Source: an uncultured Mogibacterium sp. (GTDB taxonomy: Bacteria; Bacillota_A; Clostridia; Peptostreptococcales; Anaerovoracaceae). Taken from it: 10,654 nucleotides of DNA. The notes beneath the pieces were generated by a model. The model saw nothing but the letters and a program-made list of their open reading frames with translations. It ran no database searches and was not told where the DNA came from. Both the position numbers and the translations under genes were made by a program. Of this stretch, positions 6,505 through 10,654 are shown in pieces; position 1 is the stretch's first letter; each line of letters begins with the position of its first letter. The stretch lies in contig NZ_CALHTQ010000055.1 of NCBI RefSeq assembly GCF_938039775.1, positions 1-10,654 on the forward strand, in the 5' to 3' direction.

Positions 6505-7035
6505 ATGAGCATTACTGATAAATTAAAGGGTAGAGGTAATGTAAATCGTATCGTTTTGATCACAACGATACTTTTTCTGGTGTTCACAGCATTCTCTTCC
6601 ATATATGCATATGCAGATGGAGCTGGCATATCACTAGACCCTGAAAGCATAAGTGGAGAGCATGGCAAAGAGGGGAATGTCCTATCTCAATACGGATTCG
6701 CTGTCTTTACTGATGAAAGTATGGCGAATATGAAGGATATTAAAGAAAAGAAAGAAGCGGACCAGAAGCAGATGGTTTCTAATCTTTTTGCCGTAGATTG
6801 GCAAGGGACAGGAAGCTATGATAGAGAGGTTCGAGATACTATAAATGAAGGCGAGCTATTTAGCAATGTAAATACTGGGACAGAAAGTACCTCGAAGACG
6901 AGCCACATCGGTATAGACACGATGAAAGTTATAGATGTATTGATCGTAGGAACTATGATGTGTATTATCTCGGTAATATTTATTAGGTGGAGAAGGAAGA
7001 AATATGAAAATATCCATAACAATAGCGCAAGGTGA
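6505..7035 (+). CDS. essA: EssA-like type VII secretion membrane protein
   Basis: The 176-residue product has an N-terminal hydrophobic segment (about residues 15-35) ending in AYA before D38, which could be a cleaved signal peptide or an anchor. An extracellular stretch of about 100 polar residues with a charged KEKKEADQKQ segment follows. A single membrane span lies at about 140-160, then a basic cytoplasmic tail (RWRRKKYENIH). This topology, the length and the position between the WXG100 gene and esaB match EssA, a small essential membrane component of T7SSb machines. Sequence similarity in this family is weak, so the call rests mainly on topology and gene order. The ribosome binding site is AAGGAAGG at 6493-6500. 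The 3' end overlaps esaB by 32 bases, implying translational coupling. Confidence 0.75.
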   Translation: MSITDKLKGRGNVNRIVLITTILFLVFTAFSSIYAYADGAGISLDPESISGEHGKEGNVLSQYGFAVFTDESMANMKDIKEKKEADQKQMVSNLFAVDWQGTGSYDREVRDTINEGELFSNVNTGTESTSKTSHIGIDTMKVIDVLIVGTMMCIISVIFIRWRRKKYENIHNNSAR

Positions 7036-7231
7036 CACTGAAACGAGTGTAATTATAGATGACAGGAGAAGAATCTCCGATGTTATAAGTGAGCTTGCAC
7101 GACAGGGGTATTTACCAAGAAATTGCAAAGCGTTCATGAGATCGGCTGTGCAGGAGCGAGTAATCAGCACTATTAATACCTTTCAGGAAGAAGGTATTTA
7201 TTCGGGTGATAAAATTACGGAGATAGAGTAA
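7004..7231 (+). CDS. esaB: EsaB/YukD ubiquitin-like type VII secretion protein
   Basis: This small cytosolic protein of 75 residues matches the YukD/EsaB family, which has a beta-grasp (ubiquitin-like) fold and is needed for, or modulates, T7SSb activity. The pattern fits: an N-terminal strand (MKISITIAQG), a second strand (TSVIIDD), the main helix (ISDVISELARQGYL) and a final GDKITEI strand. The ribosome binding site, a purine run containing AGAAGGAAG at about 6991-6999, lies inside the end of the EssA-like gene. The 32-base overlap with that gene and the 2-base gap to essB place it in one tightly coupled unit. Confidence 0.88.
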   Translation: MKISITIAQGDTETSVIIDDRRRISDVISELARQGYLPRNCKAFMRSAVQERVISTINTFQEEGIYSGDKITEIE

Positions 7232-7233
7232 CG

Positions 7234-8514
7234 ATGATGAAGATAAAAAAGAAAAAGAAAGCTGAGAGTAGTACAGCTATTAACATAGAAGAAGCTAGCA
7301 GCGATAAGAATTATACTATACGCCACCTGAAGACGGATTATCCCGTTGGAGAGGATAGAATTAAGCAACTTGCACTTACAAGTAAGAGGCTTGTTCCGTG
7401 CGAGATTACGAGTGAGGATGACTACTATGTGTTTTCCTATGAGACAAAGGGACTTAAGACGCTCGATAGGGTAAAAAGTGCAAGATTGATTGATAAATAT
7501 GAGCTTTTGATCAACGTGAGTTTCCTTGAGGAGCTTACTGATATATACTCATTTTCGCTTAATCCAGACAATTTGATGGTTGATATAGGCTTTAGAGCAT
7601 ATGTACTGGATAGAACGTTCCAGACAAATGACAGTACTTTCTTAGCCGAGTATAAGGCTCTTGCCGGAGCAGTGCTCGATGGGTCGCATTCGTATGAAGA
7701 TTTTTTGAAAGGGGGAAATGATCTGTTTTCCCAGACGGATGTGCTAAGCAAGGTACTAGCTGCAGATTCGGTAAACGGAGTAGTAAAAGCGGTAACTGAA
7801 GCGGCAGCTATTGAGCAGAAAAATTTAGACGAAAATTTCGTCACAGTGAAGAAAGAGGATATAGCAAGACACAAGGTACTGCTACCGGTGCTATGTACCA
7901 TTATGATTATCGCACTTGCGCTCCTCGGATACGAATATTTCTATAAAGGCAGAACTAATAAGAAAATCTTGAATGCTACAGAACAGTATTTTGCTGAAGA
8001 TTACGGTTCGGTTGGTAAGACGCTAACATCACTTAATGAAGGGAAAATGACGGATTCCACAAGATATATGGCAGCGGTTTCAGCCGTCAGAAGTAGCGGA
8101 CTTACTGCGGCGCAGAAGGATAATATTTTAAAGGCTATCAATAGATACAAGACGAACAAGGATTACCTAAACTACTGGGTAATGATTGGAAGAGGAGACT
8201 ATATCGCTGCTGACGATTATGCTCAGAAGTTTGGAGATAATGAGCATCGCGTGTTTGCACTTGCTCAGAGACGTGCACAGGTGAGTAAGGATTCCTCAAT
8301 GTCAGGTGCGAAGAAAACGGCGACGATTAACAAGTTAGATGAAGAGATTAAAAAGCTCCTTGAAGCAATTAAGGAAGACAAGTATGGTCTGACTAGCAAA
8401 TCGGGAGATTCGGGAGCAGCGACACAATCAACTGCCAAGGCAAGTAGCTCTGGTGCGAGCAACGCAAATTCAAGTGGTGATAATTCAAGTGACGAACCGA
8501 AGCTTCTTAATTAG
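7234..8514 (+). CDS. essB: EssB/YukC type VII secretion membrane protein
   Basis: EssB is a bitopic core component of the T7SSb machine that binds EssC. The 426-residue product has a lysine-rich start, then a cytoplasmic domain (about 30-205) matching the pseudokinase-like fold, with the family-type SLNPDNLMVD segment at 108-117. One membrane span lies at about 215-235, and an extracellular helical domain (about 240-385) follows. The last 35 or so residues are Ser/Gly/Ala/Asn-rich and probably disordered. The ATG at 7234 is directly followed by a second in-frame ATG at 7237; GGAG at 7219-7222 serves either. Length is close to that of known EssB/YukC proteins. The stop codon lies inside a perfect inverted repeat. 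Confidence 0.9.
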   Translation: MMKIKKKKKAESSTAINIEEASSDKNYTIRHLKTDYPVGEDRIKQLALTSKRLVPCEITSEDDYYVFSYETKGLKTLDRVKSARLIDKYELLINVSFLEELTDIYSFSLNPDNLMVDIGFRAYVLDRTFQTNDSTFLAEYKALAGAVLDGSHSYEDFLKGGNDLFSQTDVLSKVLAADSVNGVVKAVTEAAAIEQKNLDENFVTVKKEDIARHKVLLPVLCTIMIIALALLGYEYFYKGRTNKKILNATEQYFAEDYGSVGKTLTSLNEGKMTDSTRYMAAVSAVRSSGLTAAQKDNILKAINRYKTNKDYLNYWVMIGRGDYIAADDYAQKFGDNEHRVFALAQRRAQVSKDSSMSGAKKTATINKLDEEIKKLLEAIKEDKYGLTSKSGDSGAATQSTAKASSSGASNANSSGDNSSDEPKLLN

Positions 8515-8522
8515 AAGCTTCG
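8498..8522 (+). repeat. Perfect inverted repeat spanning the essB stop codon
   Basis: CGAAGCTTC at 8498-8506 and GAAGCTTCG at 8514-8522 form a 9-bp perfect stem around a seven-base loop that holds most of the TAG stop of essB (8512-8514). No T tract follows, so it is not a classical terminator. It lies 30 bases before the essC start and might tune stop efficiency, coupling or message stability. Confidence 0.65.
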
Positions 8523-8552
8523 ATCATAAATCTATTGCAGTAGGAAGATAAT

Positions 8553-10654
8553 ATGGATTACAGACTTTTATTATTCGAAGATGGCAAGTATACGGAGAGG
8601 GTAGTAGATGGAAAGTCACTAGGTGATGTGACGCCATTTTGTCGTGCCATTAATGAAGATGGCGAGACAGAACTTGTACTTCCCAAACAGTATGAAGCAC
8701 TTTCTACAAGAGGAAAGCAAGTGGTGAAAATAGGGAATGAGGCGTCATGCGTAATTCGGCCTAACTCCGAAACTCCTTACACCGTCATAACAGGCAGAAG
8801 CCTCGAATCACATGGAGAAGTCTATGTTAATGGAGAAAAAGTTGCAGTGGCAGATCTTACTCCAGGAGATAAGATTCTGATTGGCGAAACTGAATTTATA
8901 TACCACGAAGAGTGGCTAGAAATATGCGGAGTTTGTGGAGAAACATACGAAACAGATCTGATTTCATATATCGGCAAGCCAGAGCGTTTCGATGATTTCC
9001 CAATATACAAGCGTTCACCTAGAATAATCAAGACAGAGCCTTATGCTAAGATTCAGATTAAGACACCAGATAAAGAGGAGCGTCAGAAGAGAGGCGAACT
9101 CGTTAAGCGCATACTTCCTAGCTGCGTGATGATAATAGCTACGATTCTCATGAGCGTGTTCATGAGACGTGGCATGTTCATGATGGTTATGGTTGCGGCA
9201 ACAGGTGCAACTATGATAATCACGGTTGTTACGCATTTTGATGATAAGAAAGCTAAGGCTGCAGAGAAAAAGGAGCGCACCGAGGCATACGAGGAGTACC
9301 TACTCAAGAAGAGGAAGGAGCTCTATGCTAGAACCGAGGAATTTAAGGAGTCAAAGAGGTACCATAACCTTAGCCTGGTGAAGATCGAAGATAAGGTAAA
9401 GCACTATTCAAATAGGATTTACGAGAGGAATTTCAACGATGAGGACTTCTTAACCGTATCGCTTGGCACAGCACCGGGAGTGCCTAGCTTCAAAATCGAG
9501 TGTGATGATGAAGGGTACGGTAGAGCTGGAGACAAGCTGTATAGTGAGATGCTTGATATATACAATAATTTCAAAGATGTTCAAGACATCCCATATGTCG
9601 TTGATCTCAAGAAATCTCACCTAGGAATCGTTGGAAGGCCTGAATACTGTAGAGCGAGACTGAGAGATATCGTAACACAGACAGCATTCTTTCAGAGTTA
9701 CCACGATGTATGCATCGTGCCTGTTGTCGGAGAGGCAAATAGCTCAGAATATGACTGGATGCACTGGTTACCGCATACAGAGATTAGAAGTATCAATGTT
9801 TCTGGCGTAATCATAGGGGAAAACCAGCGTGACCAAGTGCTCGGGCACATCGCAAGAGAACTCAAGGCGAGAAGCTTGACCCGCGATGAGTCGAGGAAGG
9901 AAACTAGATTCACTCCTCATTATGTATTTCTCATCGATGAGTCAAAGCTTATTATCAACCACAGCATCATGGAGCACCTCAAGGAGGAAGGCTCGGAGCT
10001 TGGATTTACCCTTATATACATAACGCAGACGGAGAAGAATCTGCCCGAGAATGTTAAGACGATACTAGAAGTAGAGGCTAAGAACGAGGGCAAGGTTCTC
10101 ATGGACGAAGGGCATCTTATCAATAAGAAGCTCGAGTTTGACATGGCAAATATTGACTATGAGACATTTGCAAGACGCCTAAAACCACTCATTCATAACA
10201 AAGGCGTTACTACACAGATTCCGGAGAATATCTCGTTCCTCGAGCTATACGGCGTGAAATCACCTGCGGAAATCGATGTCAGGAATCTATGGAACAGCAA
10301 CGCGACTCATAGATCGCTATCAGTACCGCTTGGTGTGCGTGGTAAAGGAGATATTGTAACACTCGACTTACACGAGAAGGCGCATGGACCGCACGGACTT
10401 GTCGCAGGTACGACGGGCTCCGGAAAGTCGGAGATATTGCAGTCGTATATACTGTCTTTGGCGTGCAACTTCCATCCGCACGATGTGGGATTCCTGCTCA
10501 TAGACTACAAAGGCGGGGGAATGGCGAACCTATTCAAGAAGCTACCGCACCTCCTCGGAACTATTACGAACCTTGACGGTGCTGAGAGCATGAGAGCGCT
10601 CGCATCTATCAAGAGCGAGCTCAAGAGACGCCAGGATGTATTTAATAGAAACGG
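8553..10654 (+). CDS. essC: EssC type VII secretion ATPase (FtsK/SpoIIIE family), N-terminal part, 3' truncated by window edge
   Basis: EssC is the membrane motor that recognises and exports WXG100 and other substrates. The frame runs open from ATG 8553 (AGGA at 8542-8545) to the window end: 700 complete codons of a protein usually near 1,450-1,500. The N-terminus (about 1-120) fits the paired FHA-like domains, with VYVNGEKV and LTPGDKILIGE. The conserved linker motif FPIYKRSPR follows at 149-157. Two membrane spans lie at about 188-206 and 208-227, then a charged coiled-coil-like stretch. A degenerate ATPase-like domain follows, with GIVG at 358-361 lacking Lys-Ser and a Walker-B-like VFLIDES at 458-464. 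The first FtsK domain has an intact Walker A, GTTGSGKS at 619-626, and the LLIDYKGGGM motif at 648-657. Further ATPase domains should lie to the right. Confidence 0.95.
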   Translation, partial: MDYRLLLFEDGKYTERVVDGKSLGDVTPFCRAINEDGETELVLPKQYEALSTRGKQVVKIGNEASCVIRPNSETPYTVITGRSLESHGEVYVNGEKVAVADLTPGDKILIGETEFIYHEEWLEICGVCGETYETDLISYIGKPERFDDFPIYKRSPRIIKTEPYAKIQIKTPDKEERQKRGELVKRILPSCVMIIATILMSVFMRRGMFMMVMVAATGATMIITVVTHFDDKKAKAAEKKERTEAYEEYLLKKRKELYARTEEFKESKRYHNLSLVKIEDKVKHYSNRIYERNFNDEDFLTVSLGTAPGVPSFKIECDDEGYGRAGDKLYSEMLDIYNNFKDVQDIPYVVDLKKSHLGIVGRPEYCRARLRDIVTQTAFFQSYHDVCIVPVVGEANSSEYDWMHWLPHTEIRSINVSGVIIGENQRDQVLGHIARELKARSLTRDESRKETRFTPHYVFLIDESKLIINHSIMEHLKEEGSELGFTLIYITQTEKNLPENVKTILEVEAKNEGKVLMDEGHLINKKLEFDMANIDYETFARRLKPLIHNKGVTTQIPENISFLELYGVKSPAEIDVRNLWNSNATHRSLSVPLGVRGKGDIVTLDLHEKAHGPHGLVAGTTGSGKSEILQSYILSLACNFHPHDVGFLLIDYKGGGMANLFKKLPHLLGTITNLDGAESMRALASIKSELKRRQDVFNRN

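Noticed and set aside
7437..7901. Open frame of 154 codons on the minus strand opposite essB
   Set aside because: It is a shadow of essB: serine-rich low-complexity translation, no ribosome binding site of note, no recognisable domain.
1..10654. CRISPR arrays, tRNA or rRNA genes, insertion sequences, integrase genes
   Set aside because: No regularly spaced repeats, cloverleaf sequences, transposase motifs or terminal inverted repeats were seen on either strand.

Overview
The window comes from a low-GC Gram-positive bacterium, most likely an anaerobic member of the Clostridia. The evidence is the adk-map-infA-rpmJ-rpsM-rpsK-rpsD-rpoA-rplQ order, the zinc-type adenylate kinase, a cysteine-free clostridial-style S4, strong AAGGAGG ribosome binding sites, heavy AGA arginine use, and a Firmicutes-type (T7SSb) type VII secretion locus. 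No 16S gene is present, so genus is not determinable; a Family XIII-like clostridium is only a guess.

Positions 1-4438 are the 3' end of the large ribosomal protein/translation operon: adk (5' end cut off), map, infA, rpmJ, rpsM, rpsK, rpsD, rpoA and rplQ, all on the + strand. Two non-coding stretches stand out inside it: a 121-base gap before rpsM with a probable internal promoter and a structured leader, and a 79-base gap before rpoA with an AT-rich inverted repeat. A strong intrinsic terminator closes the operon just after rplQ.

Positions 4439-4637 are intergenic and hold a probable promoter (TTGACT, then an AT-rich -10) for the second half. From about 4638 to the window end lies a type VII secretion locus: an EsaA-like lipoprotein, a WXG100 substrate (EsxA-like), an intrinsic terminator, then EssA-like, EsaB, EssB and the first 700 residues of EssC. 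EssC is the motor ATPase, EssB and EssA are membrane components, EsaB is a small ubiquitin-like cytosolic partner, and the WXG100 protein is the exported substrate or co-effector. The rest of essC and any toxin/immunity cargo lie beyond the right edge.

The most unusual points are the EsaA-like protein, which has a lipobox and stops where the multi-pass membrane domain of its relatives would begin; the hairpin terminator separating the WXG100 gene from the machinery genes; and the structured rpsM leader, whose two predicted loops are complementary to each other.
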